Positions 1 to 7,411 of a stretch of DNA of 32,827 nt are shown piece after piece. Every line of letters begins with the position of its first letter. The first letter of the stretch is position 1. Origin of the DNA: an uncultured Pseudomonadota bacterium (GTDB taxonomy: Bacteria > Pseudomonadota > Gammaproteobacteria > Steroidobacterales > Steroidobacteraceae); NCBI GenBank assembly GCA_902826225.1, contig CADEED010000038.1:1-32827 (forward strand). Reading direction: 5' to 3'. A program made the position numbers and the translations under genes. Under the pieces are notes generated by a model that had not been told where the DNA came from, ran no database searches, and was given only the letters and a program-made list of their open reading frames with translations.

Positions 1-214
1 GAAGGTCTGCACCAACTTCCGCTTCAACCAGGAAGCGTTCCAGGGTGTGCTCGTGAAGGAAGACGACCTCAAGAACACCACGTACGTGTTCACGCTCGAA
101 GACGGCAGCGAGGTCTCGGTGAAGGGCGACGAGGAGATCGAGTACGACGGTGAAAAACACACCGCCGCGAACCTCTACGACGCGCTCAAAGAAGGTTATT
201 ACGGGAAGTTCTGA
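1..214 (+). CDS. nrdJa: Class II ribonucleotide reductase, catalytic subunit NrdJa, C-terminal end (partial)
   Basis: An open frame enters from the left edge (codons begin at base 2) and stops at TGA 212-214, giving the last 70 residues of a larger protein. The end, including YDGEKHTAANLYDALKEGYY then GKF, resembles the C-terminus of the adenosylcobalamin-dependent reductase NrdJa in Pseudomonas-type split class II enzymes; this match is from memory. The enzyme reduces ribonucleotides to deoxyribonucleotides in the cytoplasm with a B12 radical cofactor. The next gene encodes the matching NrdJb piece 34 bases downstream, which supports the call. The active-site glycines and cysteines lie outside the window. 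Confidence 0.75.
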   Translation, partial: KVCTNFRFNQEAFQGVLVKEDDLKNTTYVFTLEDGSEVSVKGDEEIEYDGEKHTAANLYDALKEGYYGKF

Positions 215-248
215 CGGGCGGTTCGCCGCCCGGCACACAGGAATGACA

Positions 249-1007
249 ATGGCTGCCATCAAGATCGAAAAGAAGATTTCCAAGTACCGCGTGCAGAAGC
301 CCGTGACGGCGGAGGAAAAATCCGCCGCCGAGGCCGTTGCGGCCGCCGCGGCCGTCATCAAGCTCGAGCCCGCGGTCGAGATGACGAAGGGCAAGGACGG
401 CCGCTCGGCGAAGGTCGTGCGCATGACCGAAGAGGTGCAGCGCCCCGAGTTCCTCATCGGCGCCACCTACAAGATCAAGACGCCCGTGTCCGATCACGCG
501 ATGTACGTCACGATCAACGACATCGTGCTGAACGAGGGCACACCGTACGAGCAGCGTCGCCCATTCGAAGTATTCATCAACTCGAAGAACCTCGATCACT
601 TCCAGTGGATCGTGGCGCTCACCCGCATCATCTCCGCGGTGTTCCGCAAGGGTGGCGACGTCACGTTCCTGGTCGACGAGTTGAAGGCCGTGTTCGATCC
701 GCGAGGGGGATACTGGCAGGCGGGCGGCAAGTTCATGCCGTCGATCATCGCCGAGCTGGGGTATGTCATCGAGAAGCACCTGCAGATGATCGGTCTGCTC
801 AAGAAGCAGGAGCTCGATGAGCATGCGTTGAAACTGATCGCCGAAAAGAAGGCGGAGTTCGAAGAACGTTCGAAGCAGACCGACGCATTTTCGAAGTCGC
901 ATTTCCCGGAAGGCGCGCAGCTGTGCGCGAAGTGCAGCACGGCCGCGGTCGTCATGATGGACGGCTGCATGACCTGCCTGAACTGCGGCGACTCGAAGTG
1001 CGGATAG
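249..1007 (+). CDS. nrdJb: Class II ribonucleotide reductase accessory subunit NrdJb (TSCPD plus cysteine tail)
   Basis: A 252-residue protein. I chose ATG 249 because AGGAA at 239-243 lies 5 nt before it. An ATG at 243 and a GTG at 150 (inside nrdJa) are in frame but less well placed. The first ~50 residues are basic and then alanine-rich. The middle carries a TSCPD-type domain (EVFINSKNLDHFQWIVALTR). The C-terminus has CAKC followed by CLNCGDSKCG, a cysteine cluster expected to bind metal and/or deliver electrons to the active site. In most bacteria this module is fused to the end of NrdJ. Here it is separate, as in Pseudomonas aeruginosa NrdJab. It sits directly behind nrdJa, so the two should be co-transcribed, and a terminator follows at 1091-1120. 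Confidence 0.8.
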   Translation: MAAIKIEKKISKYRVQKPVTAEEKSAAEAVAAAAAVIKLEPAVEMTKGKDGRSAKVVRMTEEVQRPEFLIGATYKIKTPVSDHAMYVTINDIVLNEGTPYEQRRPFEVFINSKNLDHFQWIVALTRIISAVFRKGGDVTFLVDELKAVFDPRGGYWQAGGKFMPSIIAELGYVIEKHLQMIGLLKKQELDEHALKLIAEKKAEFEERSKQTDAFSKSHFPEGAQLCAKCSTAAVVMMDGCMTCLNCGDSKCG

Positions 1008-1090
1008 ACGGGGATTGACCCGATCACGCGCACGCGGGCCGGGTCCCCGCCCGGCCCCACCCTGACGGGAGCCAAGTAGTGCGCGGTTGT

Positions 1091-1120
1091 ACAAGGCAGT
1101 CGTGAGACTGCCTTGTTTTT
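1091..1120 (+). terminator. Rho-independent terminator after nrdJab
   Basis: A perfect 11-bp stem (ACAAGGCAGTC at 1091-1101 with GACTGCCTTGT at 1106-1116) closes a GTGA loop and runs into a T tract at 1116-1120. It lies 84 bases after the nrdJb stop on the same strand. This is the clearest plus-strand intrinsic terminator in the window and separates nrdJab from the secreted-protein genes that follow. Confidence 0.88.
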
Positions 1121-1152
1121 CTGCGACGTCTCCGCCGCGCTGACAGCCGGGT

Positions 1153-1218
1153 CGGCGGATGCCGGCTTCGAGGCGAACCCCCGAGCGACAAGCGGACGGG
1201 CGTCCGGCGGATGCCGGC
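1153..1218 (+). repeat. Short direct repeat in the leader of the first secreted-protein gene
   Basis: The 14-mer CGGCGGATGCCGGC occurs at 1153-1166 and again at 1205-1218, in the gap between the nrdJab terminator and the gene at 1272. Each copy is itself partly self-complementary (GCCGGC). The rest of the 264-base gap 1008-1271 contains only the terminator and the ribosome-binding site GGAG near 1263. No coding or RNA-gene signal was seen. Confidence 0.5.
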
Positions 1219-1271
1219 GCGCGCTCGCCACGCGCAGTCTCCTCCCGAATCGAAGGAAGACCGGAGACCCC

Positions 1272-1667
1272 ATGAACAACAAATTCGCCGCAATGTCCGT
1301 CGCGGTCGCCTCGTCGCTGATGCTCGCCGCGATGTCGTTTGCCGATGGCGCCGCGACGTCTAACAAGTGGCGCATCGAAGTGGACGGGCAGCCCGTCAAG
1401 ACGGGCGACATCGTGTTCCGGGTGACGCCGCGCCAGGGCGACGCGCAGGAAGTCACGGTCAACATCAAGAGCGGCCGCGCCGAGAACAACGTGGCCAAGG
1501 ATGTACGGGACGCGCTGGCGGCGAAATTGAGCCCCGCGCGCTACAGCATCGAAGTGGACGACGGCGAGGACATCCTCGTGAAGAAGAAGGAAGGCCAACC
1601 CGACTTCGCGCTCGAACTCGTCCAGTCCGACGTCCAGAACGTCACGATCAAGATCGAAGGCGAATAG
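1272..1667 (+). CDS. Small secreted protein of unknown function, paralogue of its downstream neighbour
   Basis: A 131-residue protein starting at ATG 1272, preceded by GGAG at the right distance. The frame is open from further upstream, but that part is not protein-like. The first ~24 residues form a Sec signal peptide ending near MSFA. The mature part is acidic and predicted beta-rich (KWRIEVDGQPVKTGDIVFRV). I do not recognise the family. It aligns along its whole mature length with the protein at 1721: both have SN-x-W near the mature start, then E/D-I-x-FR-I/V-T, an NI/DV run, a helix with A-x-x-L, and ALELVQSDVQNVTIKI against TLELVDSDVENVRVTV. The pair looks like a tandem duplication in one transcript. 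A periplasmic role is likely, function unknown. Confidence 0.75.
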   Translation: MNNKFAAMSVAVASSLMLAAMSFADGAATSNKWRIEVDGQPVKTGDIVFRVTPRQGDAQEVTVNIKSGRAENNVAKDVRDALAAKLSPARYSIEVDDGEDILVKKKEGQPDFALELVQSDVQNVTIKIEGE

Positions 1668-1680
1668 CTCGAATCCACGT

Positions 1681-1704
1681 GCGCCCCGGAATCCGCCGGG
1701 GCGC
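1681..1704 (+). other. Intercistronic hairpin between the two paralogous genes
   Basis: GCGCCCCGG at 1681-1689 pairs perfectly with CCGGGGCGC at 1696-1704 around the loop AATCCG. No T tract follows, and the next gene's GGAGG begins only 8 bases later. It is therefore more likely an mRNA-stability or attenuating hairpin than a full terminator. It could set different expression levels for the two genes. Confidence 0.5.
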
Positions 1705-1720
1705 GCCTGCCGGAGGCATC

Positions 1721-2368
1721 GTGAAGACACGCGTCGTCGCTGTCCTGGTCGCGCTGACCGGCAGCGGAATCGCGCTCGCCGCGGACACCGCCCCCTTGTC
1801 CAACGCGTGGAACATCGCGCCCGCCGGCAAGGCTGCTGCGAGCGGCGAACTCGAGTTCCGGATCACGACGAACGACGGTGACGACCCGATCGACATCTCG
1901 GTTCCCGTCATCGCCGGCGCCGCCGAAGACGGCATCGCGCGCAACATCCGGCGCGCGCTCGCCTCCCAGCTCCGCGCCGACCGATTCGACGTGACCCTGG
2001 GTGAGGGCGCGAACGTGCTCGTGACCGATCAGCGTGGCAATCCGAGCTTTACCCTGGAACTCGTCGACTCGGACGTGGAGAACGTGCGCGTGACCGTACA
2101 GAGCGTCGCGCCCATCGCGCCGCCCACCGTCCCGCAGCAGGCGGAACCGGCGAACGCGCCGGTCCAGCGCCCGGCCGCGCCAGTTGCTCCCGGCGATGCG
2201 GCGCCGCCGCCCGCCACCCCGCAGCCATCGACACCCACCTCGCCGGACTCGCCGGCCCCGATGGCGCCACCCCCGGATGCCACCGGCGGCGCGGGCGCTC
2301 CCGCGAGCGCCCCGCCCCCTGGCCCCAACACGGCGCCGCCAGCGAATTCCAACCCGCCGCGGCAATGA
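1721..2368 (+). CDS. Secreted protein with proline-rich tail, paralogue of its upstream neighbour
   Basis: A 215-residue protein starting at GTG 1721, with GGAGG at 1712-1716. The signal peptide covers about residues 1-20 (ending GIALA). Residues ~21-125 are homologous to the mature part of the protein at 1272, with the shared motif LELV-x-SDV-x-NV. Unlike that protein, it continues into a ~90-residue Pro/Ala/Ser/Thr-rich tail with repeated PxxPxP runs. This resembles a periplasm-spanning or peptidoglycan-contacting linker, or simply low-complexity sequence. There is no lipobox, transmembrane anchor or catalytic motif. It is probably exported and co-transcribed with the first copy. Function unknown. 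Confidence 0.72.
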   Translation: MKTRVVAVLVALTGSGIALAADTAPLSNAWNIAPAGKAAASGELEFRITTNDGDDPIDISVPVIAGAAEDGIARNIRRALASQLRADRFDVTLGEGANVLVTDQRGNPSFTLELVDSDVENVRVTVQSVAPIAPPTVPQQAEPANAPVQRPAAPVAPGDAAPPPATPQPSTPTSPDSPAPMAPPPDATGGAGAPASAPPPGPNTAPPANSNPPRQ

Positions 2369-2414
2369 GCCCGCCAGCGTTTCGACCGCCGGTGTAGTTA
2401 GGTAGCGGAGGGCG

Positions 2415-2420
2415 TATGCT
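2415..2420 (+). promoter_or_regulatory. -10-like hexamer TATGCT, six bases before a start codon
   Basis: TATGCT is followed by CCAGGC and then ATG 2427. No Shine-Dalgarno sequence lies between them, so the mRNA would begin at or beside the AUG. This is one of about ten sites in the window with this arrangement. No convincing -35 is visible. Confidence 0.45.
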
Positions 2421-2426
2421 CCAGGC

Positions 2427-2759
2427 ATGCAGCCCCTGACCGAGAAAGTCTACGAGTGCAGCTTCGGAGTGGAGGCGCACATGATCTGCGACCTGCTCGT
2501 GCGCGCCGGCATATCCGCGCGTGTCGACGGCGAGTTCCTGCAGGGCGCGGGGGGAGAGCTGCCGCTCGGCAGCGGCATCAAGGTGCGCGTGGCGCCGGCG
2601 GATGCAGTCGAAGCGCGCGCGGTCATCGACGAATGGGAACGGCTCCAGCCCGAGGAGCCCACGGCCGCCGCTCCGCCTGCAGCTTCGCGCTCGATGACGT
2701 GGTTCATCGCGGGCTTTCTGCTCGGCGGGCTGTGCGTGGCTCTCGTGCTGGCCCGTTGA
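2427..2759 (+). CDS. DUF2007-type putative signal-transducing protein with C-terminal membrane helix
   Basis: A 110-residue protein. Residues ~5-75 match the DUF2007 pattern of a small alpha/beta module: a start like EKVYECSFGVEAHMICDLL, then LVRAGISARV, then GxxLPLGSGIKVRV and a helix ARAVIDEWE. The family is annotated as putative signal-transducing protein, but its biochemical role is unknown. A Pro/Ala linker leads to one hydrophobic helix at about 91-108 (TWFIAGFLLGGLCVALVLA), which would anchor it to the inner membrane. The start is set by the -10-like hexamer six bases upstream. Confidence 0.72.
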   Translation: MQPLTEKVYECSFGVEAHMICDLLVRAGISARVDGEFLQGAGGELPLGSGIKVRVAPADAVEARAVIDEWERLQPEEPTAAAPPAASRSMTWFIAGFLLGGLCVALVLAR

Positions 2760-2763
2760 CGTG

Positions 2764-2779
2764 CTAGGGCTTATCCTAG
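2764..2779. promoter_or_regulatory. TAGG-N6-CCTAG inverted repeat, possible operator
   Basis: CTAGG and CCTAG face each other around GCTTAT, just after the DUF2007 gene and 84 bases before the start at 2863. A second TAGG-N6-CCTAG lies at 4202-4216 ahead of the next gene. The shared spacing suggests a common regulator or promoter element, but two copies are weak evidence. Confidence 0.3.
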
Positions 2780-2862
2780 GTCCGTGCCGCACCAGCGGAT
2801 CACTGCAACTATCTACCGCGGTGCCGTTGGACTAGTCTCGACCCGGAACATGAAGGGGATCG

Positions 2863-4176
2863 ATGACGACCACCGTCCGCATCCTGGGTTCACGGGCCCG
2901 CGAGCAGGTGCCGGGAACGAGCATCAAGCTGCTCGCGCCGGGATTTCGCGGATCCCTGACCCAGGAATCGCCCGCAGCGATGGTGACCGAGCCCGATCTT
3001 CCGTTCGCGGAGGCCGCCGCGGGAGCAGACGTCATGCCGGCCGGACAGCTCACGATGAACATCGAGGCGCGACCGCCCGATGACGGACCGGAGCTCCGAT
3101 CACGCAGCGCCGTCGCCGCGTATCCCCGGCTCATCGTTCCGCGCCGCAAGGGAGTCGCCTACGCACTGTTGCAGACGGACTCCCGGGGGTTCTCGAGATT
3201 CGTGATGCCGGTCTCCCGCGAGGGAGACGAGGCGATCTTTACGCTGACCACGAGGCGGGCAGGTCCGACGCGCCGTACGCTGCGCGTGTTCATGTGGGCG
3301 GCTTCGCCGGTGATGGGCCCAGGAACCCACGCCGTGGTTTCTCACTGGGAACGGCAGCACCGGCCCCATCGTCTGCTGCAGCTCGGGGCCAGCGGCGCAT
3401 GGGAATCCCCCGACAACGAATCGCTGACGCGCGGGCCGTGCCTGCTGCTGCTGCACGGATGTTTCGGCACGCCGCATTCCGCCTTCGGCGAATGGCTCGA
3501 CCACCATTCGTTCTCGACGCTGTACGCGCAGTACGGCGGACGCTGCCTGGCGTTCGCGCATCCGACCCTCTCGGTGGCGATCGAGGAAAACCTCCGGCTC
3601 CTCGTGGCGAGTCTGCCGTGGCTGCCGACGTTGGACGTCGTCGGACACGGGCGTGGCGGGTTGTTAGCCCGGGCGCTCGCGGCGGACGGACGGGCGAGGG
3701 TTCGCCGCGCGGTGCTCGTCGGCACACCCAATCAGGGAACGCCGCTCGCGCACGAACGCCGCGTCGCGAACTTTCTCGACGGCCACATCGGACTGCTCGC
3801 GTGGTCACGGCGTAACACCGCGCTGCCGGTGCTGGAAGGCGCGCTGAGCCTCGCGCGTTGTGTCGCTCTCGGACTGCCGGTCGCGCTGCCCGGCCTCGAG
3901 CAACTCGCGCCGGAAAGCCCGTTGCTCGCCAAACTCGCGGCGGGCGAGTCCGCGACGCGCTGGTTCACCATCGGCGCGCGCTTCACCGCGACCGATACGG
4001 ACGCGATCGCGCCGGGTCTCGACGAGCCGGGCGATTTCGTCGTTCCGGCGGACAGTTGTCAGCTGCCCACGACGCAACTCACCGATTGCCTGCGGCTGTC
4101 GGGCAGCGATGCCCATCACCACGGATATTTTTCCAGCCGGGCGGTACGCGAGCAGTTGACCGCCTGGCTCACCTGA
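2863..4176 (+). CDS. Lipase-like alpha/beta-hydrolase fold protein lacking the nucleophile serine
   Basis: A 437-residue protein starting at ATG 2863, with AAGGGG 6 nt upstream. No clear signal peptide. Residues ~1-170 form a divergent N-terminal region. From ~185 an alpha/beta-hydrolase core follows: LLLLHGCFG (oxyanion-loop HG), the nucleophile elbow, VGTPNQGTPLA, an acidic loop DFVVPADS, and HHHGYF near the end, which is a good candidate for the catalytic histidine. The elbow reads DVVGHGRGGLLARAL. The GHSxGG serine is a glycine (GGG codon at 3649-3651), so ordinary esterase chemistry is not expected. The relatives I recall have GHSRGG or SHSRGG. It may be a binding pseudoenzyme. Its neighbours give no clue to a ligand. 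Confidence 0.65.
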   Translation: MTTTVRILGSRAREQVPGTSIKLLAPGFRGSLTQESPAAMVTEPDLPFAEAAAGADVMPAGQLTMNIEARPPDDGPELRSRSAVAAYPRLIVPRRKGVAYALLQTDSRGFSRFVMPVSREGDEAIFTLTTRRAGPTRRTLRVFMWAASPVMGPGTHAVVSHWERQHRPHRLLQLGASGAWESPDNESLTRGPCLLLLHGCFGTPHSAFGEWLDHHSFSTLYAQYGGRCLAFAHPTLSVAIEENLRLLVASLPWLPTLDVVGHGRGGLLARALAADGRARVRRAVLVGTPNQGTPLAHERRVANFLDGHIGLLAWSRRNTALPVLEGALSLARCVALGLPVALPGLEQLAPESPLLAKLAAGESATRWFTIGARFTATDTDAIAPGLDEPGDFVVPADSCQLPTTQLTDCLRLSGSDAHHHGYFSSRAVREQLTAWLT

Positions 4177-4201
4177 TCGGCGCAGACCGGCGAACGCGGT
4201 G

Positions 4202-4216
4202 TAGGATTCGTCCTAG
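4202..4216. promoter_or_regulatory. Second TAGG-N6-CCTAG inverted repeat
   Basis: TAGGA and TCCTA enclose TTCG, followed by G. It is 26 bases after the stop of the hydrolase-like gene and about 100 bases before ATG 4320, and has the same half-site spacing as 2764-2779. The rest of the 143-base gap holds a weak hairpin (CTCCCGC at 4266-4272 with GCGGGAG at 4281-4287). Confidence 0.28.
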
Positions 4217-4319
4217 ATGCTCACGCACCCGGGGGCGATGGCTGGGCGCCCGGCCACGGCGCAATCTCCCGCCCGTCGGCGCGGGAGTGTCAGCGCCGCC
4301 TAACAACAAAGGTCAACAC

Positions 4320-4541
4320 ATGGGCTCCACAAAAATCATTGCCATCGTCCTGATCGTTGCCGGGGTGCTCGGTCTCGCGTACGGCAAGTTCACCTATACG
4401 AAAGAGACGCATGACGCGAAGATCGGTCCGATCGAGCTGTCCGTGAAGGACAAGGAGACGGTGAACGTCCCGATGTGGGCCGGTATCGGTGCCATCGTCG
4501 TGGGTGCCGGGTTGTTGCTCGCAGGCGGAAAGCGCGCCTGA
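4320..4541 (+). CDS. Small two-helix inner-membrane protein (DUF3185-like)
   Basis: A 73-residue protein starting at ATG 4320 with AAAGGT upstream. It has two hydrophobic segments, residues ~5-23 (IIAIVLIVAGVLGLAYG) and ~51-68 (MWAGIGAIVVGAGLLLAGG). Between them is a ~27-residue polar loop (KIGPIELSVKDKETVNVP) that would face one compartment. Size and layout match small DUF3185-type membrane proteins, but I am not certain of the family and know of no function. It is a single-gene unit ending near a convergent ABC operon. Confidence 0.65.
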   Translation: MGSTKIIAIVLIVAGVLGLAYGKFTYTKETHDAKIGPIELSVKDKETVNVPMWAGIGAIVVGAGLLLAGGKRA

Positions 4542-4590
4542 CGGTTCCGGAAGAGGGCCGTCCCTTTTCGGGGGATGCGCCTCACTTCGG

Positions 4591-4610
4591 AAAAGCCCGC
4601 CGAAGCGGGG
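4591..4610 (-). terminator. Minus-strand terminator of the ABC-2 exporter operon
   Basis: Read on the minus strand, CCCGC-TTCG-GCGGG (4609 down to 4596) forms a short stem with a stable UUCG tetraloop, followed by C and then TTTT (4594-4591). It lies 27 bases after the stop of the permease gene. The stem is only 5 bp. A second, overlapping pairing (CTTCGG 4585-4590 with CCGAAG 4600-4605) is also possible. Confidence 0.5.
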
Positions 4611-4636
4611 ACCGTGAATAGCTGGGAGCCGTCGCT

Positions 4637-5398
4637 CTAGTTCTTCAGTTTGTAGCCGGTACGGAACATCCAGTGCACGGCGGCCAGCAGCAGCACCAGG
4701 AACCCGAGCGTCATGCCGAAGCTCAGCACCACGTTCACGTCCGACTTGCCGTAGAAGCTCCAGCGGAATCCGTTCACCAGGTAGACCACGGGGTTGAACA
4801 GCGTGATCTTCTGCCAGACCGGCGGCAGCATCGAGATCGAGTAGAAGCTGCCCCCCAGGAAGGTGAGCGGCGTGACGATCATCATCGGCACGATCTGGAT
4901 CTTCTCCCAGCTGTCCGCCCACACCCCGATCGCGAAGCCGAGCAGCGCGAACGTCACCGACGTCAGGATGAGGAATGCGAGCATCCAGAACGGATGCTCG
5001 ATCTCGAACGGCACGAACAGCCGCGCGGTGAGCGCGATGATGGTCCCGAGGATCACCGATTTCGTCGCCGCCGCGCCGGTGTATCCGAGCAGCGTCTCCG
5101 TGAGACCGACCGGCGCCGACAGCAGCTCGTAGATCGTGCCTGAGAACTTCGGCATGTAGATGCCGAACGAACCGTTCGACACGCTCTCCATGAGCACGGT
5201 GAGCATGATGAGGCCAGGCACGATGAACGCGCCGTAGCTCACGCCGTCGATCTCCATCATGCGCGAGCCGATGGCCGAACCGAACACCACGAAGTAGAGC
5301 GATGTGGTCATCACGGGTGTCGCGATGCTCTGGAACAGCGTTCGCCAGGTGCGCGAGAGTTCGAACTTGTAGATGGCCTTGACGGCGTGGAAGTTCAT
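4637..5398 (-). CDS. ABC-2 type exporter permease (YadH-like)
   Basis: A 253-residue integral membrane protein with about six hydrophobic helices and the ABC-2 layout: a cytoplasmic N-terminus ([13 protein letters not shown]), helices near 28-50, 60-80, 105-130, 135-160, 168-190 and 225-245. A conserved [17 protein letters not shown] segment lies before the last helix. It should form a homodimeric channel with the ATPase encoded upstream and export a small hydrophobic molecule, lipid or glycan. The start codon overlaps the ATPase stop by four bases (ATGA), so the two are translationally coupled. E. coli YadGH is the best-known relative, and its substrate is not firmly established. Confidence 0.85.
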   Translation of the reverse strand: MNFHAVKAIYKFELSRTWRTLFQSIATPVMTTSLYFVVFGSAIGSRMMEIDGVSYGAFIVPGLIMLTVLMESVSNGSFGIYMPKFSGTIYELLSAPVGLTETLLGYTGAAATKSVILGTIIALTARLFVPFEIEHPFWMLAFLILTSVTFALLGFAIGVWADSWEKIQIVPMMIVTPLTFLGGSFYSISMLPPVWQKITLFNPVVYLVNGFRWSFYGKSDVNVVLSFGMTLGFLVLLLAAVHWMFRTGYKLKN

Positions 5399-6318
5399 GC
5401 GCGTCCCCGGACGAGCGACACGAAGATCTCCTCGAGCGAGCTCTCCGCCGTGTGCAGATCCTTGTACTCGATGCCGAGGTCGCCGAGCCGTTTCAGGAGG
5501 CCGGCGATGCCGGTTTCCGGCGCCTGCGTGTCGAAGCTGTAGACGAGCTCGTTACCGTCCTTCACGAGCTCCAGCTTGAGGCCGGCCAACGCCTCGGGAA
5601 TGGCGGCGAGCGGCTGAGTCAGCGTGAGGGTGAGCTGCTTCTTGCCGAGTTTGCGCATGAGATCGCGCGTCTTCTCGACCTCTATCAACTCGCCCTTGCT
5701 GATGACGCCGATGCGATCGGCCATCTCCTCGGCTTCTTCGATGTAGTGGGTGGTGAGTATGATCGTGACGCCGCTCTCGCGTAGCTTGCGGACCATCTCC
5801 CACATGTCCCGCCGCAGCTCGACGTCGACGCCGGCCGAGGGTTCGTCGAGGAACAGGATGGTGGGCTCGTGCGACAGCGCCTTCGCGATCATCACGCGGC
5901 GCTTCATGCCGCCCGACAGCGTCATGATCTTCGCGTCCTTCTTGTCCCACAACGACAGGTCGCGCAGCACCTTCTCGAGCACCGCGGGGTTCGCGGGCTT
6001 GCCGAACAGTCCGCGGCTGAAATTGATCGTGCTCCACACCGTCTCGAACATGTCGGTGGTGAGCTCCTGCGGAACCAGGCCTATCTTCGCGCGCGCCGCG
6101 CGGAACTCGCGCACGTGGTCGTGACCATCCGCCGTGACCGTGCCCGTGGACGCCGTCACGATGCCGCATATGATGTTGATGAGCGTGCTCTTGCCGGCGC
6201 CATTGGGCCCGAGCAGCGCGAAGATCTCGCCGCGCCGGATCTCGAGGTCGACGTTCTTGAGTGCGCGGAAGCCGGAGGCGTAGGTCTTCGAGAGACCCGA
6301 AACGGTGAGTACGGTCAT
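5395..6318 (-). CDS. ABC-2 type exporter ATPase (YadG-like)
   Basis: A 307-residue cytoplasmic nucleotide-binding subunit. I use the ATG at 6318. The frame is open for another ~145 codons upstream, but the promoter lies in that stretch and ABC homology begins right after the ATG ([13 protein letters not shown]). Walker A GPNGAGKS is at 37-44, the Q-loop at LVPQE (81-85), the signature LSGGM at 134-138, Walker B ILFLDEP at 154-160 and the H-loop at TTHY. The C-terminal ~80 residues match the extra domain of drug/lipid exporters of this class. It powers the permease at 4637-5398. Confidence 0.87.
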   Translation of the reverse strand: MTVLTVSGLSKTYASGFRALKNVDLEIRRGEIFALLGPNGAGKSTLINIICGIVTASTGTVTADGHDHVREFRAARAKIGLVPQELTTDMFETVWSTINFSRGLFGKPANPAVLEKVLRDLSLWDKKDAKIMTLSGGMKRRVMIAKALSHEPTILFLDEPSAGVDVELRRDMWEMVRKLRESGVTIILTTHYIEEAEEMADRIGVISKGELIEVEKTRDLMRKLGKKQLTLTLTQPLAAIPEALAGLKLELVKDGNELVYSFDTQAPETGIAGLLKRLGDLGIEYKDLHTAESSLEEIFVSLVRGRA

Positions 6319-6600
6319 GCGGGGGCGAAGGCTATCCGCCCTGCGCCCCTTGCTCAATGACCCGTTGGAGAGACTATCTGCCCGCGAGGACGAATACCGG
6401 GACACGGGGCCATGCAGCGCCGCTGCGAGGTCGGCGCGAGCCTCCTCGAGCACCTGCGCCCGTTCGTCGGCGGCATCGAACCCGTCACTGTCCAACAGCC
6501 ATTGAACGGCGGCCGGGTGTTGGATAGCTTGGGCCGCGGGACGACCGGGGACGGGACATGCAGAACGGGATGGATGCCCTCGCGAAGACGATGGCCCGGG
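6319..6600. other. Gap with no confident gene between the ABC-2 operon and the sorting-tail remnant
   Basis: Besides the minus-strand promoter at 6329-6357, this stretch has long open frames on both strands but no start with a ribosome-binding site. A minus-strand frame, continuous with the ABC ATPase, reads like plausible protein at about 6520-6400 ([19 protein letters not shown], then an Ala/Glu-rich helix). It has no recognisable start or family. It may be a gene fragment or chance open frame in GC-rich DNA. Confidence 0.35.
6329..6357 (-). promoter_or_regulatory. Promoter of the ABC-2 exporter operon
   Basis: On the minus strand TTGAGC (6357-6352), a 17-bp spacer and TAGCCT (6334-6329) give a sigma-70-like promoter, followed by only ten C-rich bases and the ATG at 6318. 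No Shine-Dalgarno sequence lies between, so the leader would be a few bases at most. This site has the best -35 and the canonical 17-bp spacing among the start-proximal promoters in this window. Confidence 0.6.
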
Positions 6601-6750
6601 GGGTGGCTTTTGTCGCCGTTTTCCCAGGTCACTGTGAACGGGCGCTCGGCGGCGGGCGAGGGAGGTGGCGGCGCGCTCGCGTGGTCCGCGCTGGCGCTGC
6701 TGCTCGGCGCATGGCTCATGCGCCGCAGAATGGAGATGCGTGCTGGATGA
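6601..6750 (+). pseudogene. Orphan GlyGly-CTERM sorting tail (remnant of a secreted protein gene)
   Basis: The frame ending at TGA 6748-6750 encodes [19 protein letters not shown], then a hydrophobic helix, then MRRR. This is the tripartite Gly-Gly / helix / Arg pattern of GlyGly-CTERM signals, which are cut by rhombosortase in gammaproteobacteria that use type II secretion. The GGGG codons are at 6661-6672. Upstream, the frame (open from 6361, ATG at 6412) has no signal peptide or domain, so the body of the protein seems to be missing. The stop overlaps the start of the next gene (ATGA at 6747-6750), as expected of a once-functional operon partner. Alternatively it is a short tail-only protein. 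Confidence 0.4.
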
Positions 6751-7370
6751 GCGCAAGGGCTGCGTTCGCCGCGCTCTGCCTGCTTGCGGCCGCGAGCGTG
6801 CGCGCCGACAACGTCGACATCGTCGTCGCCGCGCGCAAACAGGTGGGAGTGACGCTGCACTACGACCCGGCTTACCGGAAGCTCTCGTTTCCAGGCGGTG
6901 ACGTGCCGCCGGACCGGGGCGTCTGCACCGACGTCATCGTCCGCGCACTGCGCGCCGCCCGCGCGCTGGACCTGCAGGCGCTGGTCAACGCGGACATGAA
7001 GGCCAACTGGGGCGCCTATCCGCATTCGTGGCGCTGGCGGCTCTCGCGGCCGGATCCCAACATCGATCACCGGCGCGTGCCGAACCTGCAGAAGTACTTC
7101 GAGCGGGCGGGCTGGTCGCGGCCCGTCACCCGCCTCGCCGCCGACTATCTACCGGGCGACATCGTCGCCTGGGACCTGGGTCGTGGCATCCTGCACATAG
7201 GAATAGTCGGCGATGTGGCGTCGGACAATGGCGCACGCCTGGTCCTGCACAACATCGGAGCGGGGGCCCGCGAAGAGGACATCCTCTTCAGTTATCGCAT
7301 CATCGGCCTCTATCGCCCTCCCTCGGGTCCGCCCGCCGGCCTGTCGCCCCGTCCTGTCGCGACTCGCTGA
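6747..7370 (+). CDS. DUF1287 secreted protein (NlpC/P60-like fold family)
   Basis: A 207-residue protein starting at ATG 6747. Earlier in-frame starts read an unlikely arginine-rich extension. Residues 1-18 form a signal peptide ([14 protein letters not shown]). The rest carries the DUF1287 hallmarks: [30 protein letters not shown] with the probable catalytic cysteine, [43 protein letters not shown] with the probable histidine, and VLHNIGAG. Members are thought to be cysteine-type amidases or peptidases of the periplasm, related to NlpC/P60, but no substrate is known to me. It overlaps the upstream sorting-tail frame by four bases and precedes the ABC exporter gene by 41 bases. Confidence 0.82.
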   Translation: MSARAAFAALCLLAAASVRADNVDIVVAARKQVGVTLHYDPAYRKLSFPGGDVPPDRGVCTDVIVRALRAARALDLQALVNADMKANWGAYPHSWRWRLSRPDPNIDHRRVPNLQKYFERAGWSRPVTRLAADYLPGDIVAWDLGRGILHIGIVGDVASDNGARLVLHNIGAGAREEDILFSYRIIGLYRPPSGPPAGLSPRPVATR

Positions 7371-7394
7371 CGCCTCGCGCCGCGCGATTCACGG

Positions 7395-7400
7395 TAACCT
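7395..7400 (+). promoter_or_regulatory. -10-like hexamer TAACCT before the ABC exporter gene
   Basis: TAACCT is followed by eleven bases (TGGCAGCCCGC) and ATG 7412, with no Shine-Dalgarno sequence. This implies a leader of about four bases if used. No good -35 was seen. Confidence 0.35.
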
Positions 7401-7411
7401 TGGCAGCCCGC

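Noticed and set aside
186..1730. Long minus-strand open frames over nrdJb and the first secreted-protein gene
   Set aside because: Shadow frames of GC-rich coding DNA. Their products are arginine/histidine-rich and lack known domains, while the plus-strand frames match families or have signal peptides and ribosome-binding sites.
6319..6756. N-terminal extension of the ABC-2 ATPase
   Set aside because: ABC homology begins right after ATG 6318, and a promoter with 17-bp spacing lies inside the extension. Possible fragment of another gene, noted in the gap entry.
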